From Clostridia bacterium (GTDB lineage Bacteria; Bacillota; Clostridia; Oscillospirales; CAG-272), in contig JAFTSB010000013.1 of NCBI GenBank assembly GCA_017461945.1, positions 1 through 33,375 of the forward strand: 33,375 bases of DNA, in the 5' to 3' direction. Within the stretch, counting starts at the first letter, position 1. Each line of letters begins with the position of its first letter. This document shows positions 14,864-23,162 of the stretch, one piece after another. Below the pieces are notes generated by a model, which worked only from the letters and a program-made list of their open reading frames with translations, did not search any database and had not been told where the DNA came from. The translations under genes were made by a program, and so were the position numbers.

Positions 14864-17251
14864 TTACTTTAGTTCTACAACCGTCACGCCACCATCGCCC
14901 TCTCCGTACTGTCCGATGCGGAAGGACTTGATGCGTTTGTCCGCCTTGAGATATTTCCAAAGTGCCACACGCAGCGCCCCTGTGCCCTTGCCGTGAATCA
15001 GACGGACGGTATGAAAACCTGCGAGATTGGCAGTATCCAGATACTTATCCACCATAAACCAGGCCTCGTCACCGGTCTTGCCGCGCAGATCGATCTCGTC
15101 ACGGAAGTCGCGGGAAACCGCGGCGCGGAAGCTTTTGACAGAGGTTTTTTGTTCTCCGCTTTTTACAGTAGCCTCCTCCTCAATAAGGCGGAGGTTGGCA
15201 ACCTTAGATTTGGTACGGATAATACCCGCCTGCACCATCACGTTGCCGCCGTGATCGGGATCGGAGAGCAAAACGCCCTTTTTGTCGATATCCACAAGAT
15301 AGACCTCATCGCCCTTTCGCAAGGGGCGCGGCAGCTTATATTCCTCGTTGGAGCGCTCCTCCACGGGGTTAAAGCGGCTCTCGTTTTCCTTGAGATGGGC
15401 GCGCACGGCGCGACGGGTGGCATCCAAATGCTCGCCAAGGCGCTCCGATTCCCGTTCGCGACGCACCTTCTCCAGTTGATCGAATACAAACTCGCTGGAG
15501 GCGCGGGCACTCTCCACCAATGCGGTGGCCTTGCTTTGGGCATCGTTGATCATTTTATCGGTTTGTGCCTTGGTGCGATCCATCAGCTTTTGCACATCGG
15601 CACGTTGGGTCTCGTATTCGGCACGCAGTCGTGCGGCCTCGGCGCGATCACGGTCCATTTGAATGCGCGCCTCCTCCAGCTTTTCGATCACAGTCTCAAA
15701 GCGGCGGTTATCGGCGCTGATCTGTTCCTTTGCCTCTGCTACCACGCGAGGGGGCAACCCCAGCTTTTCGGAAATGGCAAAGGCGTTGGATTTGCCCGGG
15801 GTGCCGATCACCAGCTTATAAGTGGGGCGAAGGGTCGCCACGTCAAACTCGCAAGAGGCATTTTGCACGCCGTCTGTTTCAAGGGCATAGGCCTTCAACT
15901 CAGCATAGTGAGTCGTTAACGCTGCCAAAGCGCCGGAGCGACGCACCTCGGCAACGATGGCCACCGCAAGGGCAGCACCCTCCACAGGGTCGGTGCCGGC
16001 TCCCAGCTCGTCAAACAGCACCAGCGCATGGGGCGACAGATCGCTCACGATCTCCACGATATGCACCATGTGCGAGGAGAAGGTGGAAAGCGATTGCTCG
16101 ATGCTCTGCTCGTCTCCCAGGTCCACCAGGATTCGATCAAACAAGCAGACCTCGGAACCCTCGTCAGCGGGAATAAACAGACCCGATTGTGCCATCAGGG
16201 AAAACAATCCCAGCGTCTTTAAGGTCACGGTCTTACCGCCCGTATTGGGGCCTGTAATGATGAGCGTATCCCACTCTCCTCCAAGGGAAACGTTAATCGG
16301 AACCACGCGATCCTTGTCAATGAGCGGATGACGCGCGTTGATCAGCTTTAAACGGCGCTCTTGGGTAAGTGTAGGGCGCACGGCATTCATTTGCTCGGCC
16401 AGCTTGCCGCAGGCAAAAATAAAGGAAAGCTCGGTGATGTTCTGATAGTTCAAGGACAGAGCGCTCCCTTCGCCGGCCACCAAAGCGGAAAGTTCGGCCA
16501 AGACACGGTCGATCTCATATTGCTCTTTGGATTCCAGCATACGCAGCTCGTTGTTGGCATCCACCACCGCCATCGGCTCCACAAAAATGGTAGCGCCCGA
16601 GGAGGAGGTATCGTGAATGAGGCCCTTGATCTCGTTTTTGCTCTCCACGCGCACAGGCACCACGTAGCGGCCATTGCGCATGGTAACGATATTTTCCTGC
16701 AAAGCGCGGGAATAGGTGTTGCTGGTGATATAATGCTGCAGGGTCTCTTTGATACGGTTGTTGGTGGCGCGGATCTTACGACGGATATCGGCAAGGGCAG
16801 GGCTGGCCTCATCAGCGATCACATCCTCGGCAATGATGGTGCGATAAATGCGATCCTCCAGTCTTCTGTCAGGCAGCAGGCGTTCGAACACCTCGTCCAA
16901 TACCGTATCGAAATGGCGATTGACACGGATGTAATCCAACAAACCGCGGGAGGTGCGCAAAATATTGCCCACGTCCAAAAGATCGCGGGTGGAAAGGGTT
17001 GCCCCCTTCCCTGCCCGGTCCACAGCATCCGACACGTCTTTCACCGAGCCAAAGGAGGGCATGCCCTTGTCCGAAAGCAAGCGGCAGGCATCGCCCGTAC
17101 GGGTGAGTCGGTGCGCCACCGCATCCCAATCATCGTCAGGCTCAAGGGCAAGCGCCATTTGCATGGCTCCCTCGGTGGGGGCACAGGCAGCCAAGAGTTT
17201 TAATATTTCATCATATTCCAGTTTTTTTCGTGTTTTCTGATCGGTCTTCAT
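14864..17251 (-). CDS. mutS2: MutS2 family ATPase/endonuclease with Smr domain
   Basis: A 795-residue MutS2. An N-terminal core and clamp region (about 1-310) is followed by the ABC ATPase with Walker A GPNTGGKT near residue 335, the IEQSLSTFSSHM signature, and Walker B LVLFDELGAGTDP. A charged coiled coil runs from about 515 to 630 (EKLEEARIQMDRDRAEAARL). The C-terminal Smr nuclease domain has EIDLRGKTGDEA and RLIHGKGTGALR. MutS2 suppresses recombination and, in Bacillus, rescues collided ribosomes. It is the last gene of the yqfC-to-mutS2 run, 46 bases after recO. A GAGGTG lies close before the ATG. No internal damage is seen. Confidence 0.95.
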   Translation of the reverse strand: MKTDQKTRKKLEYDEILKLLAACAPTEGAMQMALALEPDDDWDAVAHRLTRTGDACRLLSDKGMPSFGSVKDVSDAVDRAGKGATLSTRDLLDVGNILRTSRGLLDYIRVNRHFDTVLDEVFERLLPDRRLEDRIYRTIIAEDVIADEASPALADIRRKIRATNNRIKETLQHYITSNTYSRALQENIVTMRNGRYVVPVRVESKNEIKGLIHDTSSSGATIFVEPMAVVDANNELRMLESKEQYEIDRVLAELSALVAGEGSALSLNYQNITELSFIFACGKLAEQMNAVRPTLTQERRLKLINARHPLIDKDRVVPINVSLGGEWDTLIITGPNTGGKTVTLKTLGLFSLMAQSGLFIPADEGSEVCLFDRILVDLGDEQSIEQSLSTFSSHMVHIVEIVSDLSPHALVLFDELGAGTDPVEGAALAVAIVAEVRRSGALAALTTHYAELKAYALETDGVQNASCEFDVATLRPTYKLVIGTPGKSNAFAISEKLGLPPRVVAEAKEQISADNRRFETVIEKLEEARIQMDRDRAEAARLRAEYETQRADVQKLMDRTKAQTDKMINDAQSKATALVESARASSEFVFDQLEKVRRERESERLGEHLDATRRAVRAHLKENESRFNPVEERSNEEYKLPRPLRKGDEVYLVDIDKKGVLLSDPDHGGNVMVQAGIIRTKSKVANLRLIEEEATVKSGEQKTSVKSFRAAVSRDFRDEIDLRGKTGDEAWFMVDKYLDTANLAGFHTVRLIHGKGTGALRVALWKYLKADKRIKSFRIGQYGEGDGGVTVVELK

Positions 17252-17297
17252 AGCACCTCGTTATCATTGCCCCAGCGGGCATCGGTATCCATACACA

Positions 17298-18131
17298 TTA
17301 CGGATTGCGGATCACGCCGGCATCGCGCTGCTTGGCAAGGGCGGCAAGCTTTTTGAGATTTTCAAGGCTGGGGAAGCTCCGCTCCAAATGATGAAGCAGG
17401 TAGTTCTCTGCCGCGCGGGAAAACTCGTTTAGCTCTCGCGCGTCCGTCACGCGAAAGGCAAAGATCCGTTTGGGATGCGCCTCGGCCACATAGCGCAGGG
17501 CGGCGACACTGCCGGGCGACAGGGGGCACAGCACCGTACGCTCGCCCAGCTCGTCCACCTCCGGCAGGGGGCGTAGCGCTTCGCGCTTGGAAAGGCATTC
17601 GCGACACACAAAGGCGCCGTTCATCACATCCAGATAGCCGTCCCGATCCGCAGGACAACCGCAATCGCGACAGCGTACCAGCTCAGGGGTAAAGCCGCCG
17701 ATGCAGGCAGCGCGCATTTCAAAGGCGGCTTTGATACGGGCGTCCTCGCCCTTGGTCGTGCTTAACATATGCAGGGCGTTCAGCGTCAAAGGCAGGATCT
17801 CCCCCGCGGGCTGGCGCTCATCGGAAAGCTCCCCGGCCACCTCGCAAAAATAGGCGGCCAAAAACAGCTTTTCCATATCGTAGCGCAAAGCGGGAAAGCT
17901 TTCGATCGAGGTGGCAGATTTGATCCATTTGACACCGCCGCGCTCGTAGTATTCCACATTACTCCAGGTAAAAGCCTCAGCGGCAGCCGCTTCACGGCGG
18001 CGCATTGAATGGGCCCCCTTTAAAATGGCATAAAACTTGCCGTAATCGGCCGTGAGAACGGTCAGCAGCTTGTCGTTATCACCACGGTCCACCGCGCGCA
18101 GGATCAGACTATCCGCGCTGAAATGCTGCAC
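17298..18131 (-). CDS. recO: DNA repair protein RecO
   Basis: A 277-residue RecO, the RecFOR-pathway mediator that helps RecA load on SSB-coated DNA. The N-terminal OB-fold starts with FSADSLILRAVDRGDNDKLL and ILKGAHSMRRR; the C-terminal helical domain holds a zinc site (CRDCGC about 26 residues before CREC). It starts with GTG at 18131: GAGGAG at the end of era is 9 bases upstream and the family alignment begins there. The start lies 3 bases beyond the era stop, implying translational coupling. Confidence 0.92.
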   Translation of the reverse strand: MQHFSADSLILRAVDRGDNDKLLTVLTADYGKFYAILKGAHSMRRREAAAAEAFTWSNVEYYERGGVKWIKSATSIESFPALRYDMEKLFLAAYFCEVAGELSDERQPAGEILPLTLNALHMLSTTKGEDARIKAAFEMRAACIGGFTPELVRCRDCGCPADRDGYLDVMNGAFVCRECLSKREALRPLPEVDELGERTVLCPLSPGSVAALRYVAEAHPKRIFAFRVTDARELNEFSRAAENYLLHHLERSFPSLENLKKLAALAKQRDAGVIRNP

Positions 18132-18134
18132 GGC

Positions 18135-19022
18135 TTATTTCTCCTCGCGATAGCCGAAGTTGCCAACGGCCGCACGGCTCTCGCGCCAGTTTTCCTTGAC
18201 CTTGACCCAAAGATTGAGATAGACTTTTGTGCCAAACAGCTTTTCCAGATCCTCGCGGGCATAGGTGCCCACACGCTTCAGCTCGGCGCCGTTTTTACCC
18301 ACAATAATACCCTTGTGAGAGGCCTTTTCGCAAAAGATCTCGGCGCGGATGCGGATCAGGGTATCCTCGTCCTTGAATTCCTCAATGACCACAGCCACAC
18401 CGTGAGGGATCTCCTTATCCAGCGTGCGAAGCAGCTTTTCCCGGATGATCTCGGCGGCCATCTGACGTTCCGGCTGATCGGTGATCATATCCTCCGGGAA
18501 GAAAAAGGGCGATTCGTCCAACAGCTTTTCACATTCGGCCAACAGCTCGTTTACCAGCTTGCCGTTTTTGGCCGAAATCGGCACAACGGCAGCAAAATTG
18601 TGGAGCGCCGCATAGGTTTTGATGCACTCGGCAATCTCGGGAGCATTGTATAGGTCGGTCTTATTCAGCACCAGCACGCCGGGTACACCCGACTGCTTGA
18701 GATAGGTGATAACGTTTTCCTCTACCCGGCTGACCTCCTTGCCGGGGTCCACCATCAAAAGGACGGCATCGGCCTCTACCATAGAGCTTTTGGCGGTCTC
18801 CATCATAAAGTCACCAAGGGCGCTTTGGGGACGATGCATACCGGGGGTATCCACAAAAATAAACTGCGCTTCACCCTTGGTCAGAATGCCCACGATGCGG
18901 TTACGGGTAGTCTGGGGCTTGGCCGACACAATGGCAATCTTTTCCCCCAGCAATGTATTGAGCAAGGTGGATTTGCCCACATTGGGACGGCCCACGATAG
19001 CGATGTATCCTGCTTTTGTCAT
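18135..19022 (-). CDS. era: GTPase Era
   Basis: A 295-residue GTPase that binds 16S rRNA and helps assemble the 30S subunit. G1 is GRPNVGKS, the switch region contains KPQTTRNRIVG, G3 is DTPGMHRP, G4 is NKTD near residue 123, and G5 is ISAKNG. The C-terminal KH domain shows GIIVGKNGAELKRVG. It begins one base after the ybeY stop, with GGAG 7 bases before the ATG, so it is coupled to ybeY. Confidence 0.96.
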   Translation of the reverse strand: MTKAGYIAIVGRPNVGKSTLLNTLLGEKIAIVSAKPQTTRNRIVGILTKGEAQFIFVDTPGMHRPQSALGDFMMETAKSSMVEADAVLLMVDPGKEVSRVEENVITYLKQSGVPGVLVLNKTDLYNAPEIAECIKTYAALHNFAAVVPISAKNGKLVNELLAECEKLLDESPFFFPEDMITDQPERQMAAEIIREKLLRTLDKEIPHGVAVVIEEFKDEDTLIRIRAEIFCEKASHKGIIVGKNGAELKRVGTYAREDLEKLFGTKVYLNLWVKVKENWRESRAAVGNFGYREEK

Positions 19023-19023
19023 T

Positions 19024-19485
19024 TTAATTCTCCTTTACTCCAAGCCCCATGCCCTCCACAATGGCAGTCTGGCGCTCTCTCATATCCTTTTCCTCATCTT
19101 CACCGTTCACGTGATCATAGCCCAGTAAATGCAGGGTGGAGTGAACCGTGAGAAACGCACATTCCCGTTGGAAGCTGTGGCCGAATTCCTCTGCCTGTGC
19201 GCGGCATTTTTCCAGCGACAGCACAATATCGCCCAGCATTCTGCCTTCGGCGCCCTCCTCAAAGAGCGGAAAGGACAGCACATCGGTGGGGGCATCGATC
19301 TCGCGGTATTCCCGGTTAATGGCGCGAATGCCCTCGTTATCGGTAAAGGTCACCGAAACCTCGCTGTGTCCCTGCTTGTCCTCAAAGGCCAGCGTAGCAA
19401 GGATCGCTTGGCGGATCAGCATTTTCAGTCCATAGGTCACAGGCTCGCTCTCTTGCACGTTTTCAAAATAGATACGCAATGTCAT
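19024..19485 (-). CDS. ybeY: endoribonuclease YbeY (rRNA maturation)
   Basis: A 153-residue YbeY/UPF0054 metalloprotein involved in 16S rRNA 3' maturation and ribosome quality control. The zinc motif HSTLHLLGYDH (H-x3-H-x5-H) is near residue 115, and INREYREIDAPTDVLSFP precedes it as usual. Its ATG overlaps the phoH stop codon as ATGA, a typical coupled arrangement. era follows directly; the dgkA and cdd genes common at this place in Bacillus are absent. Confidence 0.95.
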   Translation of the reverse strand: MTLRIYFENVQESEPVTYGLKMLIRQAILATLAFEDKQGHSEVSVTFTDNEGIRAINREYREIDAPTDVLSFPLFEEGAEGRMLGDIVLSLEKCRAQAEEFGHSFQRECAFLTVHSTLHLLGYDHVNGEDEEKDMRERQTAIVEGMGLGVKEN

Positions 19486-20489
19486 TTGCTGCTTCGTTCT
19501 CCTTTTTTGGATCTTTGCATCTGCTCGCGCTCAAAGCGCTCGTAAGCAAGGATGATCTTTTGCACCAGCTTGTGGCGCACCACGTCACGATCGGAAAAAT
19601 GGTGAATGACGATATCGGGAATGCCTGCAATGATCTTGACTGCCATTGCAAGGCCACTCTTTTGCCCCGAGGGCAGGTCGGTCTGCGTCAGGTCACCCGT
19701 GACCACAGCCTTGGAATGAAAGCCGAGACGGGTGAGAAACATTTTCATTTGCTCTGGCGTAGCGTTTTGTGCCTCATCCAGAATGATAAAGGAATCATCC
19801 AACGTACGGCCGCGCATGTAAGCCAGCGGTGCAACCTCGATCACGCCCTTTTCTACCATTTTGGCATAATTCTCTGCCCCCAGCATTTCATAAAGAGCAT
19901 CGTAAAGCGGGCGCAAATAGGGGTCGATCTTGCTTTGCAGATCGCCGGGCAGAAAGCCCAGCTTTTCGCCGGCCTCGATGGCAGGGCGGGTCAGGATGAT
20001 ACGGTTGACATCCCCGTTGCGCAAAGCCTTAACGGCCATAGCAACAGCCAAAAAGGTCTTGCCTGTGCCTGCAGGGCCAACGCCTAACACAATGGTGTTT
20101 TTGGCAATCGCCTCCACATATTTCTTCTGGCCCACGGTCTTGGCCTTGATGGGCTTGCCGCGGCTGGTGATACAAATGGTGCTGTTATCCAAGGATTCCA
20201 GGCTACCGCCCTCGCCGTCACGCACCATGTTGATGATATAGGAGACCCTTTGTTCGGGGATCTCGTCACCCTTGCCGGCCTCCTCACGCAGGCGCTCCAG
20301 CACGCGCGCAGCAAGCGAGACCGCCTCGTCCTCCTCACCGCAGACCACGATGGCATCGCCGCCTGCCTCGGCACGGTTGCGGATGTCCACCCCAAAGGCG
20401 GCCTCGATCTCGCGCACATATCTGTCGCCAACGCCAAAGATCCTGGCCGTAATATCGCTGTTTTCCGTTCTGATAATTTCCCGACTCAT
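19482..20489 (-). CDS. PhoH family ATPase (PhoL/YbeZ)
   Basis: A 335-residue PhoH-like ATPase. After an N-terminal KH-like region, the ATPase core shows Walker A VGPAGTGKTFLAVA near residue 130, ILTRPAIEAGEKLGFLPG, IDPYLRPLYDAL, AYMRGRTLDDSFIILDEAQN (Walker B), and TRLGFHSKAVVTGDLTQTD. The product is associated with YbeY in rRNA/RNA metabolism, and the two genes overlap here. The ATG at 20489 was chosen because AAAGGA lies about 6 bases upstream and the family begins near MSREI; a longer in-frame ORF overlaps yqfD and has no support. Confidence 0.92.
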   Translation of the reverse strand: MSREIIRTENSDITARIFGVGDRYVREIEAAFGVDIRNRAEAGGDAIVVCGEEDEAVSLAARVLERLREEAGKGDEIPEQRVSYIINMVRDGEGGSLESLDNSTICITSRGKPIKAKTVGQKKYVEAIAKNTIVLGVGPAGTGKTFLAVAMAVKALRNGDVNRIILTRPAIEAGEKLGFLPGDLQSKIDPYLRPLYDALYEMLGAENYAKMVEKGVIEVAPLAYMRGRTLDDSFIILDEAQNATPEQMKMFLTRLGFHSKAVVTGDLTQTDLPSGQKSGLAMAVKIIAGIPDIVIHHFSDRDVVRHKLVQKIILAYERFEREQMQRSKKGERSSK

Positions 20490-20499
20490 AAAAATCCTT

Positions 20500-21675
20500 T
20501 CAAAAGGGATTTTGCACCGTGATCGGTGCCACCAACGCAATATCCTCCTCGCACACCAATGTGCAGATCAGGGTGATGCCCTCATCGTCCACCACGGTCT
20601 CTACCGTGCGGGAAAGCAACGTCCGCTCCGCGCTATCGGCGGCAATGCGCTCCTCCAACTGCCTCATGGCCAAGGTATATGCCTCGGCGGCGCTGCGACG
20701 TGCGGCCACCCATTGGTACGGCTGCCATGTTGTGACGGCACACCCGATCGGAAGATTTTGCCCCGTGGGCAAAGTTGCCCACTTTATGCTTTTTATTATA
20801 TCACATTCTAATATAGAATTTCCAGTAGTTTTGAAAACTTTTCCCACAAAGGAAAAGAAAAATATTTCAAATTCTCGCCCCACTCTGCCAACGTACTGTT
20901 TTTTCTCATAGTCAAAGGGCACCGTAACGGTATAGGTATGGCTGGTGCGTGCCAGCACCTGTCCTTCAGCGCGCGTGAGGCGTGGGCCGTTTTTTTCACT
21001 TTCTAAAAGACCGGTGGCCAGTACCTGCCCTGCGCGAACCACATCGCCCTCCCTTACCAGAACCTGCCCGGCATAAACCAATGGCATGAGAACAACGCCG
21101 TCGGATTTTGCCACAAGATCGGCAGGCTCCCTATCCGCCTCACGATCCCCCTCGGCGGCCTCTACTACCGTGAGGGTGATCACCGTCCCGCGGCGATTCA
21201 CAGCGGCATATCCAATACGGCGATCGCCCACACGCAGGGCAGTGGAGATCGCATCCTCATCCAGCGTCGGGATCCACACGCCTTTTTTTACTCCCACAGC
21301 CGACAGCTCCGCCATCAGCTCCTCTGTGGGAATAGCTTGGTTCCCTTCGACGGTCACATCCCACACCATCTGATGCCCCACCACCGTAAGCAGCAGTGCT
21401 AACATCAGCCCGAGCCAAAGGCCCGGGCGTTTGCGCGAAGCGGCCAGCAAAACAGGCAGACCCCCCCGGGAGCATTCACGATGGGGCAGATTTTCGGGGA
21501 AGTATTCCCGGTGCCGAGCATACGGCACAAAAAAGCGGATGGTCGCGTTTTTTTCACACCGTTTCAAGGATTTTGGCGAAAATCCGCGAGAACGCCACCA
21601 TTCAAACAATCGGGCTGCCTGCTCCTCTTTTACCTCATACTCCACAAAGCCAAGCAATAACAGATCAATCCGCAC
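20500..21675 (-). CDS. yqfD: sporulation protein YqfD
   Basis: A 391-residue YqfD, needed for efficient sporulation in Bacillus. The N-terminus VRIDLLLLGFVEYEV is typical. A single transmembrane helix (about residues 90-105, WLGLMLALLLTVVGHQMVWDV) is followed by VEGNQAIPTEEL, GVKKGVWIP, and AGQVLVREGDVVRAGQVLATG, a lipoyl/HlyD-like hammerhead region of the family. It uses the GTG at 21675: GAGGAGG is 6 bases upstream, inside the end of yqfC. The two genes overlap by 11 bases. phoH starts 10 bases after it ends. Confidence 0.93.
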   Translation of the reverse strand: MRIDLLLLGFVEYEVKEEQAARLFEWWRSRGFSPKSLKRCEKNATIRFFVPYARHREYFPENLPHRECSRGGLPVLLAASRKRPGLWLGLMLALLLTVVGHQMVWDVTVEGNQAIPTEELMAELSAVGVKKGVWIPTLDEDAISTALRVGDRRIGYAAVNRRGTVITLTVVEAAEGDREADREPADLVAKSDGVVLMPLVYAGQVLVREGDVVRAGQVLATGLLESEKNGPRLTRAEGQVLARTSHTYTVTVPFDYEKKQYVGRVGREFEIFFFSFVGKVFKTTGNSILECDIIKSIKWATLPTGQNLPIGCAVTTWQPYQWVAARRSAAEAYTLAMRQLEERIAADSAERTLLSRTVETVVDDEGITLICTLVCEEDIALVAPITVQNPF

Positions 21676-21958
21676 GGTGTGCCTCCTCTCCCAAATAAAG
21701 GCCCGTGACGGTTCCCTCCACCGTAACACTTCCGGCACAGAAGGCGGTACACAAAAGGTCAGAGCCCATCACACACAAAACCGTCTTACCCAAGGCCAGA
21801 CAGATGCGTTCCCTCCCATAGGAAAGGATTCTGCGGCACCCCTTGACGGTCAACTCATTCTGCCCCGAAAGATACAGACTAAAGCCCCCGGGCAACGCCT
21901 CGCAGGGGATATCCAGCCGCTGGCGAATGCGGCGCATCCAATCCTTTTTTTGTCGCAT
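21665..21958 (-). CDS. yqfC: sporulation protein YqfC
   Basis: A 97-residue YqfC-family protein, a small sporulation protein under sigma-E control in Bacillus. It has a basic N-terminus (RQKKDWMRRIRQRL), then LPGGFSLYLSGQNELTVKGCRRIL, the segment that resembles the YqfC family, and a beta-rich C-terminus ending SVTVEGTVTGLYLGEEA. AGAGG is about 8 bases before the ATG. It opens the yqfC-yqfD-phoH-ybeY-era-recO-mutS2 run and is divergent from the ylbJ-type gene. Confidence 0.88.
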   Translation of the reverse strand: MRQKKDWMRRIRQRLDIPCEALPGGFSLYLSGQNELTVKGCRRILSYGRERICLALGKTVLCVMGSDLLCTAFCAGSVTVEGTVTGLYLGEEAHRAD

Positions 21959-21983
21959 AGAATTCGCCTCTCTTTCATAAGGT
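21955..21983 (+). promoter_or_regulatory. sigma-E-like promoter for the ylbJ-type gene
   Basis: GCATAGA at 21955-21961, a 14-bp spacer, and CATAAGGT at 21976-21983 fit the sigma-E pattern (kmATAtt, 14 bp, CATAnnnT). Its -35 covers the yqfC start codon. This is a pattern match, not a measured promoter. Confidence 0.45.
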
Positions 21984-22018
21984 TAGCCAAGAGCAAGTGC
22001 GTTTCTTGACTATGGAAA

Positions 22019-22047
22019 ACCCTATGCCGAGAAAAGGAGAGTTATGC
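22019..22047 (-). promoter_or_regulatory. sigma-E-like promoter for yqfC
   Basis: On the minus strand GCATAAC (22041-22047), a 14-bp spacer, and CATAGGGT (22019-22026). It has the same architecture as the plus-strand promoter 40 bp away and ends next to the GTG start of the divergent gene. Confidence 0.45.
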
Positions 22048-22048
22048 C

Positions 22049-23155
22049 GTGAATAAAGAAAGAAACAAAAAAGCAGGTGTCTCTACCCTGCCGGTGATCT
22101 TCTGTCTAATGCTGTTGCTGTTTTTGTACGCCGATCGCGCCATGGAAGGGGTGCGACGGGGTTTGACCCTTTGCACGCAAACGCTATTCCCCTCTTTGTT
22201 TCCCTTTCTTATTCTTTCAGGGCTTTTGGTAAAGGAGCGCGCGGGCGATCTGCTCGGCAGGCTTTTGAATCGCCCCGTCCGTGCGCTTCTGGGGCTTTCG
22301 GAAAAAGGAGCGGTAGCTTTGCTTTTGGGAATGCTATGCGGCTTTCCTGTGGGGATGACCACGGCAACGGCCTATTGTGACAGCGGCGATATGAGTGAGC
22401 AAGAGTTGCATCGCTTTTTGCTGTTTGGAAACAATCCCAGCCCCGGCTTTTTGATCGGCGCGGTGGGTACGGCACTTTTCGGTAACGGATCATTGGGGGT
22501 CGTTCTGTTTTTGTCGGTATGGCTCTCTGCCCTCATCATGGGGATCCTTTTCCATATTTTGTGGGGAAAATTGCCGCAAATGAAGCAAAATTACGAATAC
22601 GGTAACGAAAAAAACAGTTTTACCGCCCATCTGACGACCAGCGTGGAAAAGGGGTTCTCTTCGCTTTTACAAATCTTTTCCTTTGTCATCTTTTTCTCCT
22701 GCATGGGTGCCTGCCTTGAGCCGATTTTGCAAGAATTGGCGTTGCCCAACATCGCAAAGATCGTCATAAACGGTGTGCTGGAAATGACGCTTGGCACCGG
22801 GCTGGCCGCCGCCGGGTTGTCGCCAAGCAACGCGCTGGTGCTGACTGCGTTTTTTGCCGGATTCGGAGGACTTTCTGTGATGCTGCAGCTCTTTGCTGTA
22901 GTGCGGCAGTATCGCCCCCACGCGCTGCCTTATCTCTTAACCAAGGGGCTGCAGGGAATGCTTGCCGCAGGTCTTGTAAAGCTATACCTTGTTTGCGCCG
23001 CCCCTTCCTTGCACATCACCGACTGCGTGTCTGCCTTTGCCCAAGGACTACTGCCCCATCCGCTATCGAGTGGCGTTTTGATAGGAGCCTCTCTTTTCTT
23101 TTTGGTGCTGCTGCTTTGTGGGCGCAAAAAAGGGGCGAGCCGCGCTCGCCCCTGA
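22049..23155 (+). CDS. ylbJ: YlbJ-type sporulation integral membrane protein (nucleoside-recognition/Gate domain)
   Basis: A 368-residue polytopic membrane protein resembling the YlbJ family, required for spore formation in Bacillus (sigma-E regulon). About eight hydrophobic segments are visible. FPSLFPFLILSGLLV is the family's N-terminal Gate signature, followed by GMLCGFPVGMTTATAYCDSG, LLFGNNPSPGFLIGAVGTALFG, and ALVLTAFFAGFGGLSVMLQ. It starts with GTG at 22049, 9 bases after GGAG (22036-22039); the nearby ATG (22044) opens only two codons. The last ten codons contain the terminator of the converging gene. Assignment to YlbJ rather than another Gate protein rests on length, motifs and its sporulation neighbours. 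Confidence 0.8.
   Translation: MNKERNKKAGVSTLPVIFCLMLLLFLYADRAMEGVRRGLTLCTQTLFPSLFPFLILSGLLVKERAGDLLGRLLNRPVRALLGLSEKGAVALLLGMLCGFPVGMTTATAYCDSGDMSEQELHRFLLFGNNPSPGFLIGAVGTALFGNGSLGVVLFLSVWLSALIMGILFHILWGKLPQMKQNYEYGNEKNSFTAHLTTSVEKGFSSLLQIFSFVIFFSCMGACLEPILQELALPNIAKIVINGVLEMTLGTGLAAAGLSPSNALVLTAFFAGFGGLSVMLQLFAVVRQYRPHALPYLLTKGLQGMLAAGLVKLYLVCAAPSLHITDCVSAFAQGLLPHPLSSGVLIGASLFFLVLLLCGRKKGASRARP
23126..23152 (-). terminator. terminator of the acyltransferase-domain gene, inside the ylbJ 3' coding end
   Basis: GGGGCGAGC (23132-23140) and GCTCGCCCC (23144-23152) with loop CGC, then six T on the minus strand. It overlaps the codons for the C-terminal KKGASRARP of the YlbJ-type protein. Confidence 0.85.
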
Positions 23156-23162
23156 TGGAAGC

